Positions 51,406 to 61,697 of a stretch of 64,000 bases of DNA are shown piece by piece. Origin of the DNA: WTFV01 sp965203525 (GTDB lineage Bacteria > Acidobacteriota > Vicinamibacteria > Vicinamibacterales > UBA8438); contig OZ241898.1 of assembly GCA_965203525.1 (NCBI GenBank), forward strand, positions 1,860,001 to 1,924,000, written 5' to 3'. The translations under genes were made by a program, and so were the position numbers. Position 1 is the stretch's first letter, and each line of letters starts with the position of its first letter. Below the pieces are notes generated by a model. It did no database searches. It was not told where the DNA came from and was given only the letters and a program-made list of their open reading frames with translations.

Positions 51406-53059
51406 TGTTCGGCTGCGTCCCGGCGCAGGAGCGCCGCATCGCGCCGGTCACCGACGCGATGCTGCAGAATCCCGCCCCGGCCGACTGGCTGAACTGGCGG
51501 CGCACGCTCGACGGTTGGGGCTACAGTCCGCTCGACCAGATCGACCGGGAGAACGTCGACCAGTTGCAGTTTGTCTGGGGCTTGTGGATCAGCCCCGGCG
51601 ACAGTCAGGCGGCGCCGCTGGTGCGCGACGGCCGCGGTCACGGGGTGATGTTCATACCCGGTCCGCGCAACGTCGTGCAGGCGGTGGACGCGGCGACCGG
51701 GGATCGCATCTGGGAGCATCGCCGGCAGTTCGACTGCGACTACCTCGATTCGGCCAGGACCAGGATGCGGACCCGCTCGCTCGCGATCTACGGCGACAAG
51801 ATCTACCTCAACACCTCCGACGCCCACGTCGTGGCCCTCGACGCGGCCACCGGCGAAGTGGTCTGGGATCACACCGTCGCCGACTACCGGTTCGGCTACA
51901 GCTACACGAGCGGGCCGATCGTGGTCAACGGCCTCGTCGTCTCCGGCATGACCGGCTGCCAGAACTACAAGAACGACGTCTGCTTCATCTCCGCGCACGA
52001 CCCGGAGACCGGGGAGCAGGCATGGCGCACGTCGACCATCGCGCGCCCCGGCGAGCCGGGCGGCGACACGTGGGGCGACCTGCCGCTGACCTTCCGCGCC
52101 GGCGCCGATTCGTGGATTCCGGGCAGCTACGACCCGGAGACCAACCTGACCTACTGGTCGACCTCCCAGGCCAAGCCGTGGGCGCGGGTGTCGCGCAAGA
52201 CGGACGGCGACGCGCTGTACACGAACAGCGTGCTGGCGCTGGATCCGGCGACCGGCGAGCTGGCGTGGTACTTCCAGTTCGTGCCGGGGGAGACCCACGA
52301 CCTCGACGACGTGTTCGAGAGCGTGCTCATCGACCACCGCGGCCGGAAGTCGCTGTTCAAGATGGGCAAGCACGGCATCCTGTGGGAGCTCGACCGGGTG
52401 ACCGGCGCGTTCGTGGCCGCGCACGACCTCGGCTACCAGAACGTCCTCGACGTCGACCCGCGGACCGGCGAGGTGACCTACCGGCCGGGGATGATCCCGG
52501 TGGCCGGCGTCGAGCTGGACTTCTGTCCCGACATCGACGGCGTCCGTAGCTGGCGCGCGAGCGCCTACCACCCGGAGACCCGGGCGCTCTACATACCGAT
52601 CCACCCGACCTGCGTGCGGGGCATGTTCACCGAGCTGGGCAGGTCGAGGGGAACGACTACTACGCCGACCACGGCTGGCTCTCGCGCGGGAGCCGGGTGC
52701 ACCCGGCCAGCGGGGAGCATGCCGGCCACCTCGTCGCGATGGACATCGACACCGGCGAAATCGTCTGGCGCCATTCGACGGCCACGCGGCCCGGCGCCGC
52801 GGCCCTGACCACGGCCGGCGGCCTGGTCGTGAGCGCCGACACGGATCGGAACCTGTTCGTCCACGACGTCGAGACCGGCGAGGTGCTGTTCCGGACCCGC
52901 CTGCCCGGTTCGGTAGCAGGCTTTCCGATCACCTATGCCGTCGGCGGCCGGCAGTACCTGGCCGCGCCGGTCGGCGGCGGCCGGTCGAACGCGATCTACG
53001 TGTTCGCGCTGCCGGAGCGCGCCGTGGCCGCCCGGCAGCGGGTTCGGGACGCGGGCTGA
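51336..53059 (+). pseudogene. PQQ-dependent dehydrogenase, copy 2, frameshifted
   Basis: This is a near-identical copy of 11537-13267. The start is ATG 51336, or TTG 51330 where copy 1 has ATG. Coding matches copy 1 until about 52637, where one base is missing (GAGCTGGGCAGG against GAGCTGGAGCAGG). This shifts the frame into a stop at 52808; the correct frame resumes from about 52697 to 53059. In-frame differences cluster in the first 150 codons (loss of VA in the signal, gain of RGHG near residue 90, DCDYLDSARTR for EASTDLLDSVGAG). The copy is probably inactive unless the missing base is a sequencing error. Confidence 0.88.
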
Positions 53060-53113
53060 CGCCGTGCGGGTCCGGAGCGGTCTCCAACAGACTGCCAGGG
53101 GGCAGATTCTTCA

Positions 53114-53449
53114 TCAGTCTGTCCCTTCTGTCGTCCCTCGATCCATCCACGAATGAACCCGATGTCCACGAGAAGTTTCTTTCGGAGTGCGAGTCAGCCT
53201 CCCCACGAGTGGTATCTGAATCGAAACACACAAGAGCAACCACGCCATACTCTCGAGTGTCACTGGATCGCCGATGATGAACTTCACCCCGACGAACATC
53301 ATGAAGGGAATGCCGCACGCCACCACACCGCGCGAGAGCTCCCGCCGTGTGGTGATTGGCCACTTGACCTCCGAGATCCCGTACGCGACCACCACGAACC
53401 ACAGTTGCGCGATGATCATGACGGCCCACAGCCATGCAGACATGTCCAT
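53114..53449 (-). CDS. Small membrane protein
   Basis: A 111-residue protein with ATG 53449 preceded by GGGGAGG at a normal distance. Three hydrophobic segments (LWAVMIIAQLWFVVVAYGIS, GVVACGIPFMMFVGVKFIIG, MAWLLLCVSIQIPLVG) and a basic C-terminus. No family was recognised. The GC content is clearly lower than in the neighbours, so it may have arrived by transfer. Confidence 0.62.
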   Translation of the reverse strand: MDMSAWLWAVMIIAQLWFVVVAYGISEVKWPITTRRELSRGVVACGIPFMMFVGVKFIIGDPVTLESMAWLLLCVSIQIPLVGRLTRTPKETSRGHRVHSWMDRGTTEGTD

Positions 53450-53531
53450 TGTTTTGGCGTCCTCCCCGGCTGTTGTTCATCCGTGACCGCGTTCGGCGCA
53501 TGGATGCGCGGTGCGGCGCCGCACGCGCCGG

Positions 53532-54749
53532 CTACCGCGCCGCCGCGCCGTAGACCTGGTTGATGCCCTGTACGGCCTCGTCGAAGACGTCATGCGCCTC
53601 GCTCACCTGCTGCTTGTTGCCGAGGTCGCCGTACCAGTCGAGGAGCCACGCCGCCCGCACCAGGCTGCGGACCGCGATGCGGACCCGGTTCCGCCCCTCC
53701 GCCGGCAGCGCCTCGGCGCGCTGGTCGAGCGCCAGCGCGAGTTCCTTGGATTGCAGGGCCGGAATGAAGATCTCCGTGAAGCGGCCTTCCGCCACGAGCC
53801 GCGCGATCTCGTCGTTGCGGGCGTCGATGCTGCTGACGATGTCGCGGGTCCGTTCCGGGATGCGCGGGCGGATCCGCTCGGCGAGCGGCAGCGTGGACGG
53901 CACGTCGGGCGCCGCGGCCACCGTCCTGACCGGCGCGTCCGACGTCAGCTCCGTGAAGATGAAGTCGAACCGGTCCTCGGGGTAGTCCTCGACCATCCGG
54001 ATCTTGGCGATGAAGTCGGCGGGCAGGGGGAGGTCGCCGACCTCGGCTTCCAGGTACGCGCCGTCGGGGGAGGGGAGCAGCGCCGCAGCCTCCACTTCGA
54101 TGAACTCGTCCGTCGCCGGGTCGTATTCTTCCTCCAGCACGACGCGTCCCATCCACATGGTGACGTCGACCGGCTCGCGGTAGTTGTCCGTGGCGTAGAG
54201 CCGGAAGATCCCCGGCTCGGGGTGGGTCCCTTCGATGTGGTGGAAGCTGTCGGGGGCCATGAAGACCCGTCCGCCGTGCCGCGGGCTGTGGTCCATGTGC
54301 GCCCCCGGCGCCGCGTCGACGACGCCGCAGGTGAGCATCATGGAACCGTAGTACGGGTTGCGGACCGGGCCGTCGATCTGGACCCAGTTCGAGCCCCCGT
54401 CGTACATCGGGCAGTACGCCCGCGCGTAGCCGGGCGGCAGGTTCATGCCCGCGAGCAGCTCGGACAGCGGCTTGAACGCGCTACGTAGCGACGCGACGTC
54501 GGCGGCGCCGGCCGCCGCGCGCGCCGGCGGTCCGACCACGTCGTCCGCGATCGCGACCAGATCGGCCAGCGCACGCTGCGCCCCCTCGAAGTCGTCCGCC
54601 GCGAGCGCTTCCTGCGCCCGGACGTACACGGCGACCTGCGCGGCGAAGTCCGCCTGCGCGGCCGCGGCGGTCCCCCGCGCGCCGGGAACGAGCAGCAGGG
54701 CGCCGAGCACGGCGGCGGCAACGGCAAGGTGCTTCACGTGTCGAGACAT
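53532..54749 (-). CDS. DUF3347-like exported protein
   Basis: A 405-residue protein from ATG 54749 with a signal peptide (LAVAAAVLGALLLVPGARGTAAAA). The first 130 residues match a DUF3347-type domain: VYVRAQEALAADDFEGAQRALADL, LRSAFKPLSELLAGM, then ARAYCPMYDGGSNWVQIDGPVRNPYYGSMMLTCG, whose Cys-x-Met and Met/Cys residues suggest copper or other soft-metal binding, as in the C-termini of CusB-like proteins. The remaining 250 residues were not recognised. A metal-handling role in the periplasm is inference. Confidence 0.7.
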   Translation of the reverse strand: MSRHVKHLAVAAAVLGALLLVPGARGTAAAAQADFAAQVAVYVRAQEALAADDFEGAQRALADLVAIADDVVGPPARAAAGAADVASLRSAFKPLSELLAGMNLPPGYARAYCPMYDGGSNWVQIDGPVRNPYYGSMMLTCGVVDAAPGAHMDHSPRHGGRVFMAPDSFHHIEGTHPEPGIFRLYATDNYREPVDVTMWMGRVVLEEEYDPATDEFIEVEAAALLPSPDGAYLEAEVGDLPLPADFIAKIRMVEDYPEDRFDFIFTELTSDAPVRTVAAAPDVPSTLPLAERIRPRIPERTRDIVSSIDARNDEIARLVAEGRFTEIFIPALQSKELALALDQRAEALPAEGRNRVRIAVRSLVRAAWLLDWYGDLGNKQQVSEAHDVFDEAVQGINQVYGAAAR

Positions 54750-54848
54750 GGAACCGGTCCTCGATGAGTGCGGAAATCCGTTCGAGCCATCGTTGTCCGG
54801 GACTGCGTGACACGCCATTATACAGCCGGGTGTCCGGCGTCCCCCGGA

Positions 54849-54946
54849 CGGCCGATACACCGGGGGTGGACGCGACAGCGCGGCCGCGGCAGCGCGTGAC
54901 GAAGGGCGGCGCCCCCCGGGCGGCCGATGCGCCGGGGGTGGACGCC
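54849..54946 (+). repeat. Direct repeat with GTG start, 72-bp spacing
   Basis: CGGCCGATACACCGGGGGTG followed by GACGC at 54849 recurs at 54921 as CGGCCGATGCGCCGGGGGTG followed by GACGC. Each unit carries a possible GTG start of the recombinase frame. Confidence 0.85.
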
Positions 54947-55831
54947 GGCCTCGTCGACGCGTACCTGATCGATCTGAAGGCGGGGCGGCGCCTGTCCGCC
55001 AACACGGTGAGCAGCTACGCCCGCGACCTCGTCCTCCTGGAGCGCTTCGCGGCGGAGGCGTGCGAAACCGGCGTCGACCGACTCGGCCGGCGCGATCTGG
55101 AGGCGTTCGTCCGCGACCTGATGGCCTCCGGTCTCGCGCCGCGGTCCGTCGCCCGCGCCGTGGCCTGCGTGCGGGGCTTCTACCGCTTCCTCCTGATCGA
55201 CGGGCGCGTGGCGTCGAACCCCGCCGACGACCTGCGGGCGCCGCGGTCGTGGCCGGCGCTCCCGAAGTTCCTGTCCCTCGAGGACGTGGACGCCCTGCTG
55301 GAGCAGCCGGACACCGCCACGCCGGTCGGCGTCCGCGACCGGGCGTTGATCGAGCTGCTCTACGCCACCGGTCTGCGGGTGTCGGAGCTGGTGTCCCTGC
55401 AGGAAGGCGACCTGCGCCTCGACGCCGGTTGCCTCACCTGCCTGGGCAAGGGGAACAAGGAGCGCCTGGTGCCGATCGGCAGCGCGGCCGTCGAGTGGGT
55501 GCGCCGCTACCTGACGTGCGCCCGGCCCGCGCTGCTCGGTCCGCGGACCTCCGCCCGGGTCTTCGTGAACGCGCGCGGCGGCGTCCGGCTCACCCGCATC
55601 GGCTTCTGGAAGAAGCTCAAGCAGTACGCGCGGCAGGCGGGGCTGCCGCGGGACGTGAGTCCGCACGTCCTGCGGCATTCGTTCGCGACGCACCTGCTCG
55701 AGCGCGGCGCGGACCTGCGGTCCATCCAGACGCTGCTCGGGCACGCCGACCTCTCGACCACCCAGATCTACACGCACGTCCTGGCGGCGCGGCTGAAGGC
55801 GGTCTACGACCGGTGTCATCCGCGCTCGTGA
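54938..55831 (+). CDS. xerD: XerC/XerD-family tyrosine recombinase
   Basis: A 297-residue tyrosine recombinase, the usual XerC/D length, if started at GTG 54938 in the second repeat unit. The SAM-like core-binding domain (VDAYLIDLKAGRRLSANTVSSYARDLVLLERF) is followed by the catalytic domain with all active residues: R147 (TGLRVSEL), K171/K174 (LGKGNKERLVPI), H243 and R246 (SPHVLRHSFATHLLERGADL), H269 (LLGHADLSTTQIYTHV) and Y278. It probably resolves chromosome dimers at dif; no dif site was found in the window. XerC is the alternative. Confidence 0.9.
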   Translation: MDAGLVDAYLIDLKAGRRLSANTVSSYARDLVLLERFAAEACETGVDRLGRRDLEAFVRDLMASGLAPRSVARAVACVRGFYRFLLIDGRVASNPADDLRAPRSWPALPKFLSLEDVDALLEQPDTATPVGVRDRALIELLYATGLRVSELVSLQEGDLRLDAGCLTCLGKGNKERLVPIGSAAVEWVRRYLTCARPALLGPRTSARVFVNARGGVRLTRIGFWKKLKQYARQAGLPRDVSPHVLRHSFATHLLERGADLRSIQTLLGHADLSTTQIYTHVLAARLKAVYDRCHPRS

Positions 55832-55967
55832 ACGGCCGCTCGGCGCCTCCGCCGCCGGACCGGCGCCGGCCGCGGGAACCCCGCGCGCGATTGACCGCGC
55901 GGCGCAACCTTCGGTACCCTGTGCGGTTGGCGCGGGCGCGCGCAGCCTCGCCGCCGGGCGTCAAGCG

Positions 55968-56051
55968 AGCCCGCCGCGCGCGCGAGCCCACGGCCAGGAT
56001 TCGACGGCTGTCGTTTCACGTTTGGAGCCCGCCGCGCGCGCGAGCCCACCC
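55968..56051 (+). repeat. Direct repeat, 58-bp spacing, in metK leader
   Basis: AGCCCGCCGCGCGCGCGAGC followed by CCAC occurs at 55968 and 56026 in the 268-bp gap between xerD and metK. No riboswitch fold was recognised there. Confidence 0.8.
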
Positions 56052-56099
56052 GCTTTGACGCCACGTCAATCCGTTATCCGCGAAGGAGAAGCACCGCAC

Positions 56100-57251
<1,152 letters not shown>

Positions 57252-57512
57252 CCGCCGCGGCCGGCGGCCGGCCTCGCGCGCGAATGCCGGGACGAGACGA
57301 CCCGCGAGCCGTTCGTCCTGCCGGCGGCCGCGGCCGACGGCCGGCCGCGCGCGCGAATGCCGGTCGACCTCGACGAGCGGGGTCAGGCCGTCGATCCGGT
57401 GCCGCAGCCGGCGGGCGGGCCGCGCGACTGCCGTCCCCGGAGGTCGCGTGGGGATCGGCCGCCCGCCGGCAGGCCGCGGCCGGCGGGCGGCCCGCGCGCG
57501 ACTGCCGGGGGC
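57252..57512 (+). repeat. Direct repeats (73- and 74-bp spacing) after metK
   Basis: CGCGCGAATGCCGG occurs around 57276 and 57349, and GCGCGACTGCCG around 57422 and 57496, each with GGCGGCCGGCC-type flanks. The gap 57252-57537 is made largely of these copies. Confidence 0.8.
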
Positions 57513-57537
57513 GGCGGGATCTCCGGGAGCTTTCCAA

Positions 57538-59274
57538 ATGCGCCGCCGCGCACGACGCTCCATCGGCATCGGGACGGCGGGCGCCCTGGTGACGGCCGTC
57601 GTCGTCCTGTGGGCCGTGCCGCCCGCCTCGCGGGTCGTCGAACCCGGCCCGCTGCCCGGGTCGGCGGCGATTGCCGGCGGGACGACGGTGCGCGGGGCGT
57701 TCCACGTGCACAGCCGCTGGTCGGACGGCAGCGGCACGGTGGACGAGATAGCCGCCGCCGCTTCCTCGGCCGGCCTCGACTTCGTGATCCTGACCGACCA
57801 CGGCGACGGCACGGCCCGCCGCCCGCCGTCCTACCGTAGCGGCGTCCTCGTGATCGAGGCGGTCGAGATCAGCACGGACGGAGGGCACTACGTCGCACTG
57901 GGACTGCCGCCGGCTCCCTATCCCCTCGGCGGCGACGCGCGCGGGGTGGTGGAGGACGTGCGGCGCCTGGGCGGTTTCGGCGTCGTCGCCCATCCGACGT
58001 CGCCGCGGCCGGCGCTGGCGTGGTCCGACTGGTCGCTGCAGGTGGACGGGATCGAGTGGCTCAACGGCGACAGCCAGTGGCGGGACGACACCCTGCCGGA
58101 TCTGCTGCGCGCCGCCGCGGGGTACTGGTTCCGGGCGCCGGAGAGTCTGGCGTCGCTGCTCTCGCGGCCGGACCGCGCGCTCGCGCGCTGGGACGCGCTG
58201 GCGTCCGGGCGGCTGGTCGTGGGACTGGGCGCGGCGGATGCGCACGCGCGCCTGGGGTTCGGAACCGGCGACGACGAACACGGCGGGGGAGTGGGGGGCG
58301 TCGAGGTGCGGTTCCCCGGCTACGAGGAGACCTTCCGGGCGTTCGCGTTGCGGGTCGAGCTCGACCGGCCGCTGACGGGCGACGCCGCGGCCGACGGCGA
58401 GAACGTCGTCGGACAGGTGCGGGCCGGCCGCGTCTACACGGCCATCGACGCCCTGGCGGGTCCGGTGCGCTTCGCGTTCGCCGGCGCGGTGGCCGGCGGG
58501 GGCCGCGTGCGGATGGGGGAGCGCGCGCCGCCGGGGCGGGACGTGACCCTGACCGCGTCGGTGGCGGGGCCGGCGGACGTTGCGATCCACCTTCTTCGCA
58601 ACGGCCGGCCGGTGGCGCGGGAGTCCGGGCGCACGCTCGCGTTTCCGGTGGCGCCGGGCGGCGCGCCGGCCGCCTGGCGGGTCGAGGTCCTCCTGCCGGA
58701 GGCGCCGGGACGCCCGCCGGTGCCCTGGATCGTGAGCAATCCCGTCTACACGGGCGCCGCCGCCGCGCGGCCCGCGGCGCTGCCGGCGGAGCCGGCGGCC
58801 GAGGCGCTTGCCGCGCCGGGGGGACGCTGGCAGGTCGAGCGCCGTCCCGACGCGCGGGCCACGCTGACGGAAGAAGGAGCCGGATTCCGGTTCGCCTTCA
58901 CCCTCGGAGGCAGCGCCGGGACCTACGCCGCGGCCGCCCGGACGCTGCCTCCCGGCGCGCTGGCGAACGCCGGGGCGTTCCGGTTCGAGGTCGAGGCGAC
59001 GCGGCCGATGCGGGTCTCGCTGCAGCTCCGGCGTCCCGACGAGGCCGTCGGATCGGTGCGCTGGCGCCGTTCGTTCCACGCCGGCCCGGACCGCCGCGTC
59101 GTGCGCGCCCCCGTCGGGGAGTTCAAACCCGCCTGGTGGGAGGTGCCGCCCCGTCCGGATCTGGCGGCCGTCGACGCCCTGCTGATCATCGTCGACACCG
59201 TCAACACCTTGCCCGGCGCGAGCGGCGTGCTCACGGTCGGCGCGGTGCGCGTCGAGCCCCGGCCGACGCCCTGA
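57538..59274 (+). CDS. PHP-domain metal-dependent phosphoesterase-like protein
   Basis: A 578-residue protein. A signal or membrane anchor (IGIGTAGALVTAVVVLWAVPP) precedes a PHP domain: GAFHVHSRWSDGSGTVDEIAAAASSAGLDFVILTDHGDG, EAVEISTDGGHYVALG, GGFGVVAHPTSPR, GIEWLNGDSQWRD and VGLGAADAHARLG, which supply the His and Asp metal ligands. The C-terminal 280 residues are beta-rich (PVRFAFAGAVAGGGRVRMGERAPPGRDVTL) and may bind carbohydrate, but were not matched to a family. Exported PHP proteins are often annotated as phosphoesterases; the substrate is unknown. Its last codons and stop are repeated downstream. Confidence 0.82.
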   Translation: MRRRARRSIGIGTAGALVTAVVVLWAVPPASRVVEPGPLPGSAAIAGGTTVRGAFHVHSRWSDGSGTVDEIAAAASSAGLDFVILTDHGDGTARRPPSYRSGVLVIEAVEISTDGGHYVALGLPPAPYPLGGDARGVVEDVRRLGGFGVVAHPTSPRPALAWSDWSLQVDGIEWLNGDSQWRDDTLPDLLRAAAGYWFRAPESLASLLSRPDRALARWDALASGRLVVGLGAADAHARLGFGTGDDEHGGGVGGVEVRFPGYEETFRAFALRVELDRPLTGDAAADGENVVGQVRAGRVYTAIDALAGPVRFAFAGAVAGGGRVRMGERAPPGRDVTLTASVAGPADVAIHLLRNGRPVARESGRTLAFPVAPGGAPAAWRVEVLLPEAPGRPPVPWIVSNPVYTGAAAARPAALPAEPAAEALAAPGGRWQVERRPDARATLTEEGAGFRFAFTLGGSAGTYAAAARTLPPGALANAGAFRFEVEATRPMRVSLQLRRPDEAVGSVRWRRSFHAGPDRRVVRAPVGEFKPAWWEVPPRPDLAAVDALLIIVDTVNTLPGASGVLTVGAVRVEPRPTP

Positions 59275-59355
59275 CGATGGGCCGCGGTGCGCGTCGAGCC
59301 CCGGCCGACGCCTGACGATGGGCCGCGGTGCGCGTCGAGTCCCGGCCGACGCCCT
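59242..59355 (+). repeat. Three copies of a stop-codon region (42- and 41-bp spacing)
   Basis: The PHP gene end GCGGTGCGCGTCGAGCCCCG followed by GCCGACGCCCTGACGATGGG is repeated at 59284 and 59325 with single changes, each copy carrying its TGA. This is the shortest period seen in the window. Confidence 0.95.
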
Positions 59356-59386
59356 GACGACGGGCCGTCCGGGGCCGGGACCCCGG

Positions 59387-61684
59387 TCAGGTCCGGACGG
59401 TGAACAGGAAGTACCCGGCCGAGGCGCCGAAGATCAGGTTCGGCGCCCACGCGGCGGCCGCCGGCAGAAGCACCCCGGCGCTGCCGAGCGCCCCGAACAC
59501 GCTCAGCACGATCCAGTAGGTAAAGGCGAGCGCGATCCCGACGCCGACGCCGTAGAGCGCCCCGCGCGGCCCGGTGGTCACCGCGAACGGCACCGCGATG
59601 AGGGTGAGGATGACGGTGACGAAGGGGAAGGAGACCTTGCGGTGCAGCGCCACGACCAGCTCGACGACGTCGAAGCCCCGCCCGCGCAGCTCCCCGATGT
59701 GCTCCTCGAGCTCGCGGAAGCTCATCAGTTCCGCGTCCGGCTGCTCGGCCGCGAAGACGGCCGGCGCCGCCACCGCCGGCAGCGCCCGCACGGCGTCCTC
59801 CCGCCAGGAGGAACCCTCCGGGGCGGCCGTGAACTCCCGCGACCAGACGCCCCGGCCTTCCCACGCCTCCGCGTGCTCCGCCCGGGCGGCGTGGGTCCGG
59901 TGCGCCAGCGACCAGGGGCGCTCGTCGAGCTCGAACACGGACAGGCCGGCGAGGGAGCGCCGCTCCGGGTCGAAGCGGTGGTAGTGGTAGATGACGCCGT
60001 CGTCGTAGAGCCACTGGCGGGTCAGCAGGTCGACGGTCTGCGGCCGGCCGGTGCGGATCTCGCGGTTCAGCGTCTCGGCGGTGCGGTTCGCCCGCGCCAG
60101 GACGGTCTCGCCCAGCGCGAACAGCACGCCGCTCCACACGAGGCCGAAGCAGAGGATCGGGAACGCCGCCCGGTACAGGCTGATCCCGCACGCCTTCATG
60201 ACTGTGAGCTCGCTCGTCCTGGTCAGCAGGCCGATGGTCACCAGCGTCGCGATCAGCCCGGCGATCGGCAGGACGTAGTAGACGTACTGCGGCGTCGCGT
60301 ACCAGAAGTATTCCAGCAGCATCCTGCCCGTCGTCTGTTCCTTGAACAGCTTGTCGGACAGGTCGATGAACGTGGCGATGTAGAAGATGCCGAGCAGGCC
60401 GACGAACGTCAGCGCGACCCAGCGCAGGTACGTCTTCGCCACGTACCAGTCCAGGAGGTTGATGCCGGCCGGCGACGCGGCCGCCAGCGTGACGGCCGGC
60501 TTGCCGGCGTCCGGCGCGCCGCCGCCGGCCGCCGGGGCCGGACGCCGCCGCGGCCAGCGCGGCCCGCCGCCGCCCGCCGCCGATCGCGCCCGCCGCAGAA
60601 CCAGCAGGAAGCCGGCCAGGCCCAGGACGACATTCGGCAGCCACATCGCCAGGTGCGGGGGGATCCGTTGCGCCTTGGCGAGCGCCTCGGCCTCGTACAT
60701 CAGCACGTAGTAGGCGAAGATGACTCCGACGCCGAGGGCGAAGCTCGCCAGCCGGCCGTCCTTGCGGCTGCTGACGCCGAACCCGACGCCGAGCAGCGCG
60801 AAGACGAAGCACGCGACCGGGATGGAGAACTTCTTGTGCGCCTCCATGATCGGCGCGTGGGGCGAGACGCCCGCCGCGCGCATCGCGGCGGCCTGCTCGT
60901 TCAGCTCCGGGATGGTCAGCTCGCGCAGCCCCCGGTCCGGCCCCCCCGCGGGGAACAGCGACTCGCCGTCCAGCTGGATCCGTAGCGCCCGGAACGAGTG
61001 CACCTCGTACGCGCCGGGGTCGGACGGGTCCACCCGGTGGCGCTCGCCGTCCTCGAGCACGATGGCGACGGTCCGGCGGTCCCGGTCCACGGCGACGCGG
61101 CCGCGTTCCGCGAGGTAGACGTCGGGCTGATCCGGCTGCTGGAGGTCCGCGAGGAAGACGTCCGACCAGCCCTCTCCCGCGCCGGAAACCTCCTGCACGT
61201 ACAGCACGACGTCCGGGAAGTCCCCTACGTAGAACACCCGCGGCTTCACCTCGCCCTCGGCGCGGTTCGCCTGCACGCGCAGGAGGATCTCCCGGAACCG
61301 CTGGTTGGCGTCGGGAACCACGGAGAGGAGCAGATGGCAGTTGATCGCCGCCGCGCCGGCGGCCAGCACCAGCAGGGGGGTCAGGATGCGGAACAGGCTG
61401 AGGCCGCAGGCCTGCATCGCCACCGTCTCGCTGTCCCCGGACAACCGCCCGAGCCCGGTCAGGATGCCGACCAGCAGCGCCATCGGTATCGTGACGCCGA
61501 GCGACTGCGGCAGGAGCAGCGCCAGCAGCTCGGCGACCTGCCGGCCATCGACTCCGATCCGGATCAGCTCCTCCGCCTGGTTCATGATCGGCGGCAGCAG
61601 CATCAGGAACGTGAAGACGAGCAGGGTCAGGCAGCAGGGAAGCAGCACCTCCCGCACGACGTAGCGACCGATGATGCTCGACAC
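59387..61684 (-). CDS. LptF-LptG fusion protein (LPS export permease), copy 1
   Basis: A 765-residue permease with a GTG start at 61684. Two complete YjgP/YjgQ units are joined: unit 1 (MSSIIGRYVVREVLLPCCLTLLVFTFLML ... GLAGFLLVLRRAR), a Pro/Gly-rich linker around residues 365-395, and unit 2 (LDWYVAKTYLRWVALTFVGLLGIFYIATFIDLSDKLFKE ... SAGYFLFTVRT). Each has the LptF/G TM layout and an extracytoplasmic jellyroll-like domain, and TRTSELTVMKACGISLYR is the cytoplasmic coupling-helix region. LptF and LptG are normally separate proteins that with LptB2 and LptC move LPS. It follows 13 bp after a second fusion of the same type. Confidence 0.9.
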   Translation of the reverse strand: MSSIIGRYVVREVLLPCCLTLLVFTFLMLLPPIMNQAEELIRIGVDGRQVAELLALLLPQSLGVTIPMALLVGILTGLGRLSGDSETVAMQACGLSLFRILTPLLVLAAGAAAINCHLLLSVVPDANQRFREILLRVQANRAEGEVKPRVFYVGDFPDVVLYVQEVSGAGEGWSDVFLADLQQPDQPDVYLAERGRVAVDRDRRTVAIVLEDGERHRVDPSDPGAYEVHSFRALRIQLDGESLFPAGGPDRGLRELTIPELNEQAAAMRAAGVSPHAPIMEAHKKFSIPVACFVFALLGVGFGVSSRKDGRLASFALGVGVIFAYYVLMYEAEALAKAQRIPPHLAMWLPNVVLGLAGFLLVLRRARSAAGGGGPRWPRRRPAPAAGGGAPDAGKPAVTLAAASPAGINLLDWYVAKTYLRWVALTFVGLLGIFYIATFIDLSDKLFKEQTTGRMLLEYFWYATPQYVYYVLPIAGLIATLVTIGLLTRTSELTVMKACGISLYRAAFPILCFGLVWSGVLFALGETVLARANRTAETLNREIRTGRPQTVDLLTRQWLYDDGVIYHYHRFDPERRSLAGLSVFELDERPWSLAHRTHAARAEHAEAWEGRGVWSREFTAAPEGSSWREDAVRALPAVAAPAVFAAEQPDAELMSFRELEEHIGELRGRGFDVVELVVALHRKVSFPFVTVILTLIAVPFAVTTGPRGALYGVGVGIALAFTYWIVLSVFGALGSAGVLLPAAAAWAPNLIFGASAGYFLFTVRT

Positions 61685-61697
61685 GGTGACCGCCCGG

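Noticed and set aside
55832..56099. SAM riboswitch upstream of metK
   Set aside because: The leader is dominated by a direct repeat of CCGCGCGCGCGAG type, and no conserved SAM aptamer core was recognised.
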